A DNA stretch of 64,000 nucleotides, from the NCBI RefSeq assembly GCF_000685315.1, contig NZ_ARYM01000010.1, positions 1 to 64,000 on the forward strand. Direction: 5' to 3'. Below, one piece after another: positions 8,031 through 16,598 of this stretch. Below the pieces are notes generated by a model. The model was not told the DNA's origin. It made no database searches and was given only the letters and a program-made list of their open reading frames with translations. Each line of letters opens with the position of its first letter. The first letter of the stretch is position 1. This DNA is from Hyphomonas polymorpha PS728 (GTDB lineage Bacteria; Pseudomonadota; Alphaproteobacteria; Caulobacterales; Hyphomonadaceae). The position numbers were made by a program, and so were the translations under genes.

Positions 8031-8459
8031 TTATTCGCCCACCACCGGTTCGGCGATCAGATAGTCGGTGGCCTGATCGAAGCAGGTTCCCTTCATCACC
8101 ACGAAGCCGCCCGGAAAGTCCGGCTTGGTGAAGATGATGTCCATCCGGCCCCAGGTATAGGCTTTGCCCCCGCCCAGCGGATCGGTCATCGCGGCGGGGC
8201 AGAGGCCGTCCGTGGCGGTGTCAGGATCAACCCAGACGCCGGCGTAGAAGCCGCGCCCCTCGCTCACCCCGGCAAGGCCCGGAAAGATGCCGATCAGGCG
8301 CTGGCCGGTCTCGCCGGGAAAGGAGAGGATCGCCTCGCCAGATTCGAGATCCGCCTCGTAGACGATCTCGCCCACATTTGTGGTCCACACTTCATCTGCC
8401 GCTGCGTGGCCGGAAATGGCCAGAATTGTCCCGAATAGTCCTGCGATTGTCCTCAACAT
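8031..8459 (-). CDS. Secreted protein of unknown function
   Basis: The 142-residue product starts with a clear Sec signal peptide, hydrophobic from residue 4 and ending at a probable cleavage site after GHAAA. The mature part is about 120 residues, acidic and glycine-rich, with two cysteines (in LCPAAM and GTCFDQ) that could form a disulphide. No family is recognised. It lies between the NTF2-like and CitE-like genes on the same strand. An envelope or extracellular location is likely; function unknown. Confidence 0.7.
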   Translation of the reverse strand: MLRTIAGLFGTILAISGHAAADEVWTTNVGEIVYEADLESGEAILSFPGETGQRLIGIFPGLAGVSEGRGFYAGVWVDPDTATDGLCPAAMTDPLGGGKAYTWGRMDIIFTKPDFPGGFVVMKGTCFDQATDYLIAEPVVGE

Positions 8460-8526
8460 GGCTAGCTCCTGCCGGTTCCTGACCGGCGCAGGCTAGGCCT
8501 GTCTCGGGATTTTGGCGAGGGCCAAT

Positions 8527-9582
8527 TCAACCGGCATAGGCGGCGGCAAGATCGGGATCTTTCGAGGCGACGAGGTCTGCCAGATCGGAAATCACCTTTG
8601 CCTGTTTCCAGGTGGCGTCGTCCTGCATCTTGCCATCGATCATGGCGACGCCGGAGCCATCGGGCATGGCGGCGAGAATCTTGCGGGCAAACTTCACCTC
8701 ATCCGGATCGGGCGAGAAGACGCGCTTGGCAATCGCGATCTGGTTGGGGTGCAGGCTCCAGGTGCCCGCGCAGCCGAGCAGGAAGGCGTTGCGGAACTGC
8801 TGCTCGCAGGCGTCAAGGTCGGCAATGTCGCCGAAGGGGCCGTAGAAGGCGTTGATGCCGGCCATGCGGCACGCATCGACCAGGCGGGCGATGGTGTAGT
8901 GCCACGGGTCCTGCTGGGCGCTGGCGCGCGGACTGCCATCGGATTTCGGGTCTTCGATCACGCGGTAGAAGGGGTGGCCGCCGCCAACGCGGGTGGTCTT
9001 CATCTTGCGGCTGGCGGCAAGGTCTGCCGGGCCAAGGCTGATACCCTGCATTCTCGGGGAGGCGAGGGCGATCTCCTCGACACGGGCCACGCCCTCGGCC
9101 GTCTCCAGGATGGCGTGGAAGAGGATGGGGCGCTTGAGGCCGGCCTTGGCTTCCAGCTGGGCGACATATTGATCGGCAAAGTGAATGTCCCACGGTCCCT
9201 CGACCTTGGGCAGCATGATCACGTCGAGCTGGTGGCCGGCTTTCAACACCAGCTCCGATACGTCCTCCTGAAACCAGGGGGAGTTGAGACAGTTCACGCG
9301 GCTCCAGAAGCCGGTGCCCTTGGCCTGCCAGTCGTACATGTTGGCCATCTCGATGGCGCCGGCGCGGGCGGCGTCCTTGGCGTCTGCAGGGATCGCGTCT
9401 TCCAAGTTTGCCAGCATCACGTCCACCGTCGGGGCCATTTCGGGCACCTTGGCGCGCACTTTCTCCAGATGCGGCGGCACGAAATGGATCATGCGCTCCA
9501 GCTTCACCGGCAGTTCGCGATAGGGCTCAGGCGCGCCGATGGCGAGCGGCTTGAAGAAATTGCGCGGCGTTTTCTGGCTCAT
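8527..9582 (-). CDS. HpcH/HpaI aldolase / citrate lyase beta-like CoA-ester lyase (malyl-CoA lyase type)
   Basis: The 351-residue TIM-barrel protein belongs to the CitE/malyl-CoA lyase superfamily. It shows the acidic metal-binding contexts [15 protein letters not shown] and ILETAEGV, the loop [11 protein letters not shown], and the C-terminal [19 protein letters not shown] typical of the group. Such enzymes cleave or form C-C bonds in (S)-malyl-CoA, citramalyl-CoA or beta-methylmalyl-CoA, or hydrolyse malyl-CoA. A stretch [17 protein letters not shown] lengthens one loop relative to the shorter citrate lyase subunit. No citrate lyase alpha or gamma genes are adjacent, arguing against true citrate lyase. 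Confidence 0.85.
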   Translation of the reverse strand: MSQKTPRNFFKPLAIGAPEPYRELPVKLERMIHFVPPHLEKVRAKVPEMAPTVDVMLANLEDAIPADAKDAARAGAIEMANMYDWQAKGTGFWSRVNCLNSPWFQEDVSELVLKAGHQLDVIMLPKVEGPWDIHFADQYVAQLEAKAGLKRPILFHAILETAEGVARVEEIALASPRMQGISLGPADLAASRKMKTTRVGGGHPFYRVIEDPKSDGSPRASAQQDPWHYTIARLVDACRMAGINAFYGPFGDIADLDACEQQFRNAFLLGCAGTWSLHPNQIAIAKRVFSPDPDEVKFARKILAAMPDGSGVAMIDGKMQDDATWKQAKVISDLADLVASKDPDLAAAYAG

Positions 9583-9707
9583 CTGGGGCTCCCTCTTGCC
9601 GGGGAAGGATTAAGGGCGGTGCTGCACCGCGTCAAACCGGCAGGGTGTGACGGAACGCCCGGCACTCTGATGCGTTTTCCTCACAGACGAGACGGAAAGG
9701 GACTCCC

Positions 9708-9878
9708 ATGTCGCTATTGATGATCCTGCTGACGATTTTCCTGCCGCCGGTCGCGGTGTTGATCAAGGAAGGTCTTGGCCTGCAATTCCTGCTCAACGTG
9801 CTGCTGACGCTGATCGGCTGGCTGCCCGGCGTTGTTCACGCTTTCTGGGTCAATAGCCGCGGCTCGGCGATCGCCTGA
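9708..9878 (+). CDS. YqaE/Pmp3 family small membrane protein
   Basis: This 56-residue protein opens with MSLLMILLTIFLPPVAVLI and continues with LQFLLNVLLTLIGWLPGVVHAFWV. This is the two-helix Pmp3/YqaE (UPF0057) pattern with the conserved FLPP and GWLPG-x-HA motifs. Members are inner-membrane peptides linked to membrane potential and salt or cold stress. A GGAAAGG ribosome-binding site sits 8 nt before the ATG. The gene stands alone between the CitE-like gene and the convergent recombinase gene. Although short, the family match is clear. Confidence 0.9.
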   Translation: MSLLMILLTIFLPPVAVLIKEGLGLQFLLNVLLTLIGWLPGVVHAFWVNSRGSAIA

Positions 9879-9880
9879 GA

Positions 9881-10810
9881 TTAGCGGCGGCTGCGGCCTG
9901 CCAACGCCAGGGGGTGGGCTGTTTCCAGCAGTTCGGCGAGTTCATCAGTCAGGACGTGGGTGTAGATCTGCGTCGTGGCGATGTCGGCGTGACCGAGAAG
10001 GGTCTGCACAACCCGGAGGTCCGCCCCGCCTTGCAGAAGGTGGGTCGCGTAGGCATGCCTGAGAGCATGTGGGTAGACCCGCTCTGACCTGATCCCCGCT
10101 TTCATGGCGAGGTCTTCCAGCATCTGCCCCAGACGCCGGCGCGTGAGGTGGCCTTCCTTGCCGCGCGAAGGAAAGACGAACCCTTCCGCCTTGCCGCGCA
10201 GCAGCGGGTTGTCCGGCAGGCTTTGCTCGCGCACGTCCAGCCATTCGGCCAGCGCGATCAGGGCTGCCCGGCCAAGTGGGCACAGCCGGTCCTTGCCGCC
10301 CTTGCCGCGGATGATGATGTCGGCGCTCATCCATTGCCCGGCCTTGCGGCGGGGCAGGTTGCCCACCCGCAGCGTCACCAGTTCCGAGGCCCGCAGGCCC
10401 GCGCCATAGAGCAGCTCCACCAGACATTTCAGGCGTTTGTCCGGTTCGCAGGCGGCGATCAGCCGGGATACTTCCTCGCGGGAGAGCACATCGGGTACTT
10501 CGCGTTCGGGGGAGGGGCCGTCCAGGCGGGCGGTCGGGTCGTCCTTCCGGTCGCCTTCCTGAAAGAGGAACCGGAAGAAACGCCGCACGGCGGACAGTTT
10601 CCGGGCCTGGGTGGAGGGCGCCATGCCGCGCGCGGCCAGGTCTGCCAGCCAGTTAGACAGGTCTGCCGAGGAGGCAGTCACCAGACGCAGGCCGCAGAAT
10701 TCGGAGGCGTCCAGCAGGTCGCGCCCATAGGCGTCGAGCGTATTGGGGCTTGCGCCCCGCTCGGCCGACATCATTTCAAGAAAGGCGCCAATACGCGAAC
10801 GGTCATCCAT
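9881..10810 (-). CDS. xerD: Tyrosine recombinase of the XerC/XerD type
   Basis: The 309-residue site-specific recombinase has an N-terminal SAM-like DNA-binding domain (about residues 7-90, FLEMMSAERGASPNTLDAY) and a C-terminal catalytic domain. The catalytic set is complete: Arg140 (GAGLRASE), Lys170 (IRGKGGKDR), His248 and Arg251 (PHALRHAYATHLL), His274 (LLGHADIATTQ) and Tyr283 (IYTHV). Length and its position next to aroK-aroB fit the housekeeping XerD that resolves chromosome dimers at dif, as in other alphaproteobacteria. XerC versus XerD is judged on context only. No integrase-type accessory gene or attachment repeat is nearby. Confidence 0.9.
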   Translation of the reverse strand: MDDRSRIGAFLEMMSAERGASPNTLDAYGRDLLDASEFCGLRLVTASSADLSNWLADLAARGMAPSTQARKLSAVRRFFRFLFQEGDRKDDPTARLDGPSPEREVPDVLSREEVSRLIAACEPDKRLKCLVELLYGAGLRASELVTLRVGNLPRRKAGQWMSADIIIRGKGGKDRLCPLGRAALIALAEWLDVREQSLPDNPLLRGKAEGFVFPSRGKEGHLTRRRLGQMLEDLAMKAGIRSERVYPHALRHAYATHLLQGGADLRVVQTLLGHADIATTQIYTHVLTDELAELLETAHPLALAGRSRR

Positions 10811-10851
10811 CCGCCAACGCTAGGGAAACGCGGTTAAGGGGGCGTTTCAGC

Positions 10852-10989
10852 CTATTCGAGAGCGCCTTCAACAGGTATGCGGATTTCGCCTTCTGGCGGC
10901 GCGTTCTTGACGGCACGCTGGCCTAACCACCACATACCCCCGGCAATGGCGACCGCGAGAATAACGAACAGGATGAGATATTTGCGCAT
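10852..10989 (-). CDS. Small single-pass membrane protein
   Basis: A 45-residue frame starts MRKYLILFVILAVAIAGGMWWLG, a basic N-terminus followed by one transmembrane helix. It then has a short polar tail rich in proline and glutamate. It lies between the recombinase gene and aroK, diverging from aroK across about 105 bp. The ribosome-binding site is weak. The strong hydrophobic helix and typical positive-inside start support a real gene; function unknown. Confidence 0.5.
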   Translation of the reverse strand: MRKYLILFVILAVAIAGGMWWLGQRAVKNAPPEGEIRIPVEGALE

Positions 10990-11094
10990 GAAACCGGCCC
11001 AGAAAACGAGTGTGGCAGGGCGAATCTGCCTGCCGATTGCGCCGTCTATGTGGCACCACTAGGACATATGCGCAACGCCGGGTAATACGAACAG

Positions 11095-11655
11095 ATGCCT
11101 TCCGACTCAGACCCTTCAAGTACGCAGCTGCCCTTCCACGGGCGCACGATTGCGCTTGTCGGTCTTATGGGCGCGGGCAAATCGACGGTTGGGCGGCGGC
11201 TGGCCGACAAGCTGGGCCGGGATTTTTACGACAGCGACCATGAAATCGAGAAGGCCGCCGGCCTGTCGATTTCCGACATCTTTGCCAAACATGGCGAGGC
11301 CGATTTCCGGCGCGGCGAGAAACAGGTGATCCGCCGCCTGCTGGATATGCCCCCGCATGTGCTTGCGACCGGGGGAGGGGCCTACCTTGATCCTGACACT
11401 CGCGCGATCCTGCGCGAGCGGGCGATCACGGTCTGGCTGAATGCAGATATCGAAACGCTCTGGCGGCGGGTGCAGAAGCGCGACACCCGCCCGTTGCTGC
11501 AGCGGGCCGACGCCAAGGAACACCTCGCCCATCTCGTGATGGAGCGCCAGCCTTTCTATTCGCAGGCCGATCTGGTGGTCCATTCCAAGGACGGCCCTCA
11601 CACGCATACAGTCAATGCGATCCTGAAAGCTCTTCAGACTTGGAAACCGAAATGA
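11095..11655 (+). CDS. aroK: Shikimate kinase AroK
   Basis: AroK phosphorylates shikimate at the 3-hydroxyl with ATP, the fifth step of the common aromatic pathway. The 186-residue P-loop kinase has Walker [10 protein letters not shown] (residues 23-31), the shikimate-binding DSDHEIEK aspartate, FRRGEKQVI with the substrate arginine, the GGGA motif of the Walker B region, and the lid RDTRPLL. Its stop overlaps the aroB start by 4 bp (ATGA), so the two are co-translated. A longer than usual N-terminal leader (about 16 residues) precedes the core. Confidence 0.96.
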   Translation: MPSDSDPSSTQLPFHGRTIALVGLMGAGKSTVGRRLADKLGRDFYDSDHEIEKAAGLSISDIFAKHGEADFRRGEKQVIRRLLDMPPHVLATGGGAYLDPDTRAILRERAITVWLNADIETLWRRVQKRDTRPLLQRADAKEHLAHLVMERQPFYSQADLVVHSKDGPHTHTVNAILKALQTWKPK

Positions 11656-12782
11656 ACACTATCTCTTCGCTGGAAACGGTGCGCGTCGATCTGGGCGCGC
11701 GGGCGTATGATATTCTGGTGGGGCATGGCGCGCTGGCGGAGCTCGGCCCGCGCCTGTCGGTCATGCTCAAGCGCCCCCGCGCCTTTGTGCTGACAGATGA
11801 AACGGTGATGCGTCACCACAAGACCGCGCTGGAGGCGGCAGTGAAGACTGCCGGCATCCAGCTTGACTGGTACAGTCTGCCGCCGGGCGAGAAGACCAAG
11901 AGCTTTTCCAATCTCGAAGGCGTGCTCGACTGGCTGTTGGCGGGCGGGGCAGACCGGGGCGATACGCTGATCGCTTTCGGCGGCGGCGTGATCGGAGACA
12001 TGGGCGGGTTGGCCGCCAGCCTGATGAAACGCGGCATGGGGTTCGTGCAGGTGCCCACCACGCTGCTGGCGCAAGTGGATTCGTCTGTGGGCGGAAAGAC
12101 GGCGGTGAACACCCCGCGCGGCAAGAACCTCATCGGCGCTTTCTATCAGCCGCGCCTCGTGATCGCCGATACGGCGCTGCTGGCGACCCTGCCGGAGCGG
12201 GAGCTGAAAGCCGGCTATGCGGAGATCGTGAAATACGGCCTCATCAATGACGCGCCTTTCTTCAACTGGCTGGCAGAGCATAGCCAGAAGGTTCTGGCGC
12301 TGGAACCGGAAGCGGCTCGCTATGCGGTTGCGCGTTCCTGCGCTGCGAAGGCGGCCATTGTGGTTGAGGACGAAACTGAAACGGGTGTGCGTCAGCTGCT
12401 CAATCTTGGCCACACATTCGGGCACGCCTTCGAGGCTGCCAATGAATACCGTGAAGACCTGCTGCACGGCGAAGCCGTTGCGCTCGGCATGGCGCTGGCC
12501 TTCCGCTATGGCGCCGCAAGCGGCATCACGCCAGCGGCAGACGCTGCGCGCGTGAAGGATGTGCTTGGCGCTTCGGGGCTCCCCGTTTCGCTGGAAGGCT
12601 TTGACCGGGAACGCTTCACCGCAAACCGCCTTGCAACGCTGATGCAGCAGGACAAGAAGGCACGCGCCGGGCGCGTGCCGCTGATCCTCGCGCGCGGTAT
12701 CGGGGCAGCCTATGTTCATCCGGATGCTGACCTTGCCTCGGTTGAACGCTTTCTTGCCACCGAACTTGCCGAATTCACCTGA
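11652..12782 (+). CDS. aroB: 3-dehydroquinate synthase AroB
   Basis: AroB converts DAHP to 3-dehydroquinate, the second step of the shikimate pathway, using NAD and a divalent metal. The 376-residue protein has the NAD-binding [14 protein letters not shown], the substrate loop [12 protein letters not shown], and the metal-ligand regions around [11 protein letters not shown] and [12 protein letters not shown], with the last histidine in [11 protein letters not shown] placed the start at the ATG overlapping the aroK stop rather than at a TTG 12 bp upstream. The pair is followed by a CNNM transporter-like gene, an order common in alphaproteobacteria. Confidence 0.97.
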   Translation: MNTISSLETVRVDLGARAYDILVGHGALAELGPRLSVMLKRPRAFVLTDETVMRHHKTALEAAVKTAGIQLDWYSLPPGEKTKSFSNLEGVLDWLLAGGADRGDTLIAFGGGVIGDMGGLAASLMKRGMGFVQVPTTLLAQVDSSVGGKTAVNTPRGKNLIGAFYQPRLVIADTALLATLPERELKAGYAEIVKYGLINDAPFFNWLAEHSQKVLALEPEAARYAVARSCAAKAAIVVEDETETGVRQLLNLGHTFGHAFEAANEYREDLLHGEAVALGMALAFRYGAASGITPAADAARVKDVLGASGLPVSLEGFDRERFTANRLATLMQQDKKARAGRVPLILARGIGAAYVHPDADLASVERFLATELAEFT

Positions 12783-12800
12783 CAGGAGCTGGGTCTTGCC

Positions 12801-14075
12801 ATGATTGCCGGATATGCATTTGCGATCGTCATTTTGCTGATGATATCTGCATTCTTCTCAGGATCGGAGACATCCCTCACAGCCGCGTCCCGCGCTCGGA
12901 TGCATGCGCTGGAGAAAGACGGCGACAAGCGGGCCCGGACGGTGAACAAGCTGCTCGCCAATCGCGAGAATTTCATCGGCGCCATCCTGCTCGGCAACAA
13001 TGTCGTCAATATTCTGGCATCGGTCCTGGCGACTTCGATGTTCACGGCTCTTTTCGGGCAAGGCGGCCTTGCGCTTGCTGCGGCGACGGCGGTCATGACC
13101 GTGCTCGTTCTGATCTTCTCAGAGGTCATGCCGAAGACCTATGCCATCACGCGGCCAGATTCCGTAGCGCTGGTCGTGGCCGGCCCGATCTCCCTGGTAG
13201 TGAAATCCACTTCCTGGATCATCAGGGTCATCCAGCTGATCGTGAACGGCGTGCTTCGCCTTGTCGGCGTCGGTGCGCCGGCGAGCCCGCTTTCGGCTGA
13301 AGAGGAAATTCGGGGTGCAATTGATCTGCATGCGGCAGAAGGCGGCGTGGGCAAGGATGATCACCTGCGCCTTGTTGGAGCGCTGGACCTGAAAGATCTC
13401 ACCGTCGAAGACGTGATGATCCACCGCAAGAACATCTATATGCTGGATGCGGATCTCGAGCCCCGCCAGCTGATCATGAAGGCGTTGTCGAGCCCGCATA
13501 CGCGCCTGCCGCTCTATCGCGGTGAGAAAGAAGAGATCATCGGTATTCTGCATGCCAAGGACCTGCTGCGGGCTGCGCTGCCGCTGGGCGGCGATGTTTC
13601 CAAGCTCGATCTGGATTCGATTCTGCGCAAACCCTGGTTCGTTCCGGAGACCACGCCGGTGCAGGAGCAGCTCAACCAGTTCCTCTCACGAGGCCAGCAT
13701 TTTGCCCTCGTTATTGACGAGTATGGCGAGTTGCAGGGCCTGATCACGCTGGAAGATATTCTCGAGGAGATCGTTGGCGCGATCCATGACGAGCATGACG
13801 TGCAGGTGCAGGGCGTGCGCCCGCAGCCCGATGGCTCGGTCAATGTCGATGGCTGGGTGCCGATCCGCGATCTCAACCGCGCCACCGGCTGGGACCTTCC
13901 TGATGAGGAGGCTGTCACGGTCGCGGGCCTGGTGATCCATGAGTCCCAGACTATCCCCGAGCCTGGCCAGAGCTTTGTGTTCCATGGCTACCGGTTCAAT
14001 GTGCTGCGCCGCCAGCGCAATCAGGTGACCGGGGTGAACGTGTCGCGCGCTGTGGCCGAAATAGAAGCGGATTGA
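12801..14075 (+). CDS. CNNM/HlyC-CorC family membrane protein (DUF21-CBS-CBS-CorC_HlyC)
   Basis: The 424-residue protein has an N-terminal DUF21 transmembrane domain (three or four helices, about residues 1-150, with FFSGSETSLTAASR and LGNNVVNILAS). Two CBS domains follow (about 205-325, VMIHRKNIYMLD and ALVIDEYGELQGLITLEDILEEIVG), then a C-terminal CorC_HlyC transporter-associated domain (about 340-420). Homologues are linked to Mg2+ or Co2+ efflux and Mg homeostasis; the older 'haemolysin' label is historical. It follows aroB by 18 bp with an AGGAGCTGG ribosome-binding region, so it may share that transcript. Confidence 0.9.
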   Translation: MIAGYAFAIVILLMISAFFSGSETSLTAASRARMHALEKDGDKRARTVNKLLANRENFIGAILLGNNVVNILASVLATSMFTALFGQGGLALAAATAVMTVLVLIFSEVMPKTYAITRPDSVALVVAGPISLVVKSTSWIIRVIQLIVNGVLRLVGVGAPASPLSAEEEIRGAIDLHAAEGGVGKDDHLRLVGALDLKDLTVEDVMIHRKNIYMLDADLEPRQLIMKALSSPHTRLPLYRGEKEEIIGILHAKDLLRAALPLGGDVSKLDLDSILRKPWFVPETTPVQEQLNQFLSRGQHFALVIDEYGELQGLITLEDILEEIVGAIHDEHDVQVQGVRPQPDGSVNVDGWVPIRDLNRATGWDLPDEEAVTVAGLVIHESQTIPEPGQSFVFHGYRFNVLRRQRNQVTGVNVSRAVAEIEAD

Positions 14076-14084
14076 ACGCCCGGA

Positions 14085-14366
14085 CTAACTCGCCTCGGGC
14101 GCCCGCGCCTTCAGGGCGAGGGCATGCAGGCCGGTGTCGAATTCCCGTTGCAGCACCATCATCACGGCGCGCTGAACCTGCACGCGGGAGAGCCCGGCAA
14201 AAGCCTCGGCAACAATTTCAACAGAATAATGCGTCTCGCCGCCCGGCGCAGCGCCGGCATGGCCCGCATGCTTGTGGCTATCGTCGATCACGCTGAGCGA
14301 GACGGGCTCAAATGCTGCCGCAAGCGCTGCTTCAATCCGCGTCTGTCTGTCGTTTGGTTGTGGCAT
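14085..14366 (-). CDS. bolA: BolA family protein
   Basis: The 93-residue protein has the BolA class II-like fold: an N-terminal helix (RQTRIEAALAAAF), the VIDDSHKHAGHAG loop with potential metal or [2Fe-2S] ligands, THYSVEIVAEAFAGLSRVQVQRAV, and the GLHALALKA ending. BolA proteins pair with monothiol glutaredoxins in iron-sulphur trafficking and stress or morphology control. The start MPQPNDRQT was chosen because the longer frame adds an unconserved leader running into the divergent J-protein gene. It converges with the CNNM gene. Confidence 0.93.
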   Translation of the reverse strand: MPQPNDRQTRIEAALAAAFEPVSLSVIDDSHKHAGHAGAAPGGETHYSVEIVAEAFAGLSRVQVQRAVMMVLQREFDTGLHALALKARAPEAS

Positions 14367-14397
14367 GTTTAACCGGCGCTCCCTATTATATGGCCCC

Positions 14398-15021
14398 ATG
14401 TCAGACGGCGAACCGTTCAGATACCGAGTCAAGTTCACGGATATACGCGTGAAGCCCCCCGCCGACGAGACGTCGCGCGCACGGGCAAAGCGTACGCGCG
14501 TGTGCGAGGAGCCTGGTTGTGATCTGGAAGGGTCTCATCCGGCGCCGCGCCCGGGCGGCAAGGGACGCCACTGGTTCTGCGAGGCACATGCGGCCGCCTA
14601 TAATCGCAGCTTCAATTTCTTTGAAGGCATGACCGATGCCGAAGCGGCTGCTTTCCTGCGCGCCGAGCAGTATGGCCACAAGCGCACCTGGCGCATGGGC
14701 GCAGGGCCGCTGGGCGGGCGCAAGGCCACCGATCCGCATGATCCGCGCCGGTGGGCCGGCCGCAGCTTCTTCGATATGGACGACACGCCCGCGGCCGAGG
14801 AGCGGATGCACAGCCATCGCTCAAGCCTGCAGATCCGCGCGCTCCGGGAACTCGACCTGGAGACGGACGCGACGCCGGCGCAGATCCGCGCGCGCTATGC
14901 CGAATATGTGCGCCGGTTCCATCCCGATTCCAATAAGGGCGACCGCTCCAGCGAGCATAAGCTCGACCGGGTTCTGCGCGCGGGCAAGCTGCTGAAGGCC
15001 TCAGGCCTGATGAAAGGCTGA
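14398..15021 (+). CDS. J-domain (DnaJ-like) protein
   Basis: The 207-residue protein has a C-terminal J domain (about residues 140-205) with YVRRFHPDSN, which contains the HPD tripeptide that stimulates Hsp70 (DnaK) ATPase. The N-terminal half is a conserved alphaproteobacterial extension with a Cys/His set (RVCEEPGCDLEGSHPAP, WFCEAHAAAYN) that could bind zinc. No glycine/phenylalanine or DnaJ zinc-finger region follows, so it is a type III J-protein. It is divergent from bolA with only 31 bp between starts, the usual bolA/dnaJ pairing of this class. In many relatives cobalamin chelatase genes follow; here a pilus operon does. Confidence 0.88.
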   Translation: MSDGEPFRYRVKFTDIRVKPPADETSRARAKRTRVCEEPGCDLEGSHPAPRPGGKGRHWFCEAHAAAYNRSFNFFEGMTDAEAAAFLRAEQYGHKRTWRMGAGPLGGRKATDPHDPRRWAGRSFFDMDDTPAAEERMHSHRSSLQIRALRELDLETDATPAQIRARYAEYVRRFHPDSNKGDRSSEHKLDRVLRAGKLLKASGLMKG

Positions 15022-15441
15022 AGGACCGCCTTCAATCAACCGTAAGACATCATACCCCGCGCCGCGCGCGCTGGCGCACGCGCGTTCATATGCCGGGCCG
15101 CTACCCGTCTTGCGGGAAAATCGCACAAAGATAGAATGTAGCTTGTGCCGCGCGCCTCCCGTTTCAGCCGATGATCTGTCAGCGGAAAATATCGGAAGCA
15201 GCGCCAAGGCTGACCGGCGACTCCCCAAGATAAAAACTGATCATCCGGCAAATCCCCTGATAATGCGCCGCAACAAACCGAACAGCCGTTTTTGAAATCG
15301 GCCGGATTATGATCCGTACAAAAACATAATCCGCGTAAACCAATCAGAGACTCTTCTGAAAGCTTCGAGCAACGAAGTTGCGCTAGGGTGGAATCCAAGA
15401 AAATGAAAAAACGGCAATCACAAGACTGGATAGGTGGAATA
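15022..15441. other. Noncoding region upstream of the pilus operon
   Basis: About 420 bp without a convincing gene. Open frames here are cysteine-rich and lack normal codon bias. It becomes more AT-rich toward the pilus genes and holds a strong dyad at 15303-15333. It probably contains the pilus promoter and its control sites; a clear -35/-10 pair was not found. Confidence 0.6.
15303..15333. promoter_or_regulatory. Perfect 9-bp inverted repeat upstream of the pilin gene
   Basis: CGGATTATG and CATAATCCG are exact reverse complements separated by 13 nt, about 110 bp before the first pilin start. They could be a binding site for a dimeric regulator of the chaperone-usher operon or an RNA hairpin in its leader. 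Position and symmetry are seen; role is inferred. Confidence 0.5.
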
Positions 15442-15906
15442 ATGATCAGGAAACTCATGGCGGCAGCGGCGCTGACTGCCTGTTCTCAAGCGGCCTATGC
15501 GGCCACGGCGAACGGAACCCTCGATGTTCAGGCAACCGTGGTGAACACCTGCGTTGTGCAGACAACGCCGGTGGTGTTTGCTTCTGTCGGTCTCGATGAA
15601 GCTACGGCTAACGGCTCCATCACCGTCAACTGCACGAACTCAAGCGCGTTCACGGTGGCTCTGGATGGCGGTGAGGCAGGCGATATCAGCGCGCGGACGC
15701 TGAGCCATGCGAGCTTGCCGGCGAGTTTCACTTATCAGCTCTATACCAATCCAGGACTTACGACTGTCTGGGGAGATGGTGTCACCGGTTCTGTCGCCAA
15801 CGGGGCAGGGCCCTCCCAGACCCTCACCGTCTATGGCCGCACAACCAGCACACCCGACACGGCCGGCGCCTACTCTGATGAAGTTCAGGTGACGGTCACC
15901 TACTGA
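15442..15906 (+). CDS. Spore coat protein U (SCPU) domain pilin-like protein
   Basis: The 154-residue secreted protein has a signal peptide (LMAAAALTACSQAAYA) followed by an SCPU domain: TLDVQATVVNTCVVQ, ITVNCTNSSAFTVALDGG and the C-terminal YSDEVQVTVTY strand. It has two conserved cysteines likely to form the disulphide. SCPU proteins are the subunits of archaic chaperone-usher pili and mediate adhesion or biofilm formation. The start MIRKLMA is preceded by an AGGTGG ribosome-binding site; a longer frame adds a lysine-rich leader before the signal peptide. First gene of the operon with the chaperone and usher, and probably the major shaft subunit. Confidence 0.9.
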   Translation: MIRKLMAAAALTACSQAAYAATANGTLDVQATVVNTCVVQTTPVVFASVGLDEATANGSITVNCTNSSAFTVALDGGEAGDISARTLSHASLPASFTYQLYTNPGLTTVWGDGVTGSVANGAGPSQTLTVYGRTTSTPDTAGAYSDEVQVTVTY

Positions 15907-15917
15907 GGTAAGTAGAG

Positions 15918-16598
15918 ATGAGACCCCTGGCCCTGCTCCTTCTGGGAGCTGTATGGTTCCTGTTGCCCGCACATCCGCAAGGGCTGGCGATCGCGCCGAT
16001 CATGATCGACGCGCCAGCGCAGGGCGGGGCGGCCTCGCTCACCATAAGCTCCGGTCTCAAGCAGGATGTCACCGTTCAGGTCCGCATCTATGACTGGAGC
16101 CAGCAGAACGGCGAGGATGTTCTGCAACCGGCCAGGGGGCTCCGTTTTGCGCCGGAGATTTTCACGCTTCGTCCCGGCACCTCGCAGATTGTCCGCATGT
16201 CGGTGCCCGATACGGGCGGCGCGGGCGCCTGGCGGGTGATTGTCGACGAATTGCCCACCCCGGGGCAGGCACCGGAAAAGCAGGCCTCGCAGCTGGCCAT
16301 CCGGCTGCGCTATGTGCTGGCGATGTTTGCCGGCGCTCCGGCGGCGCCGGAGGATCTGCAAGCAAATCTACGCCAGGACGTGCTCGCCCTGCGCAATCCG
16401 GGGCCGGGCTGGCTGCGCCTGCATGATCTTTCGCTTCAAACCGATGCCGGCGATGCGGTGTCCGCCGGGCCTGGCGTTGTCTATCTGCTTCCCGGGGCCG
16501 AGATCCTTCTGCCGCCACCGGAAGAGGCGCGCGTCCAGACCCTGAACTACTCCGTCAACGGCCAATCCTTCTCCGCTCAGCTTACATCAGGCAGGTGA
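15918..16598 (+). CDS. Pilus assembly periplasmic chaperone (PapD-like, archaic type)
   Basis: The 226-residue protein has a signal peptide (ALLLLGAVWFLLPAHPQ) and two immunoglobulin-like domains. The first (about residues 24-140) carries IAPIMIDAPAQGGAASLTI, VRIYDWSQ, FTLRPGTSQIVRM and WRVIVDELP, matching FGS/FGL chaperone strands. It caps SCPU subunits in the periplasm by donor-strand complementation and hands them to the usher. It starts 11 bp after the pilin stop. Its stop overlaps the usher GTG start by 4 bp, so expression is coupled. Confidence 0.9.
   Translation: MRPLALLLLGAVWFLLPAHPQGLAIAPIMIDAPAQGGAASLTISSGLKQDVTVQVRIYDWSQQNGEDVLQPARGLRFAPEIFTLRPGTSQIVRMSVPDTGGAGAWRVIVDELPTPGQAPEKQASQLAIRLRYVLAMFAGAPAAPEDLQANLRQDVLALRNPGPGWLRLHDLSLQTDAGDAVSAGPGVVYLLPGAEILLPPPEEARVQTLNYSVNGQSFSAQLTSGR

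Noticed and set aside
9881-10810. Tyrosine recombinase as integrase of a mobile element
   Set aside because: Sequence and neighbours (aroK, aroB) fit housekeeping XerD; no att repeats, cargo or tRNA nearby.
15036-15458. 140-residue minus-strand frame upstream of the pilus operon
   Set aside because: Unusually cysteine-rich and without codon bias, ribosome-binding site or motif; region treated as noncoding.
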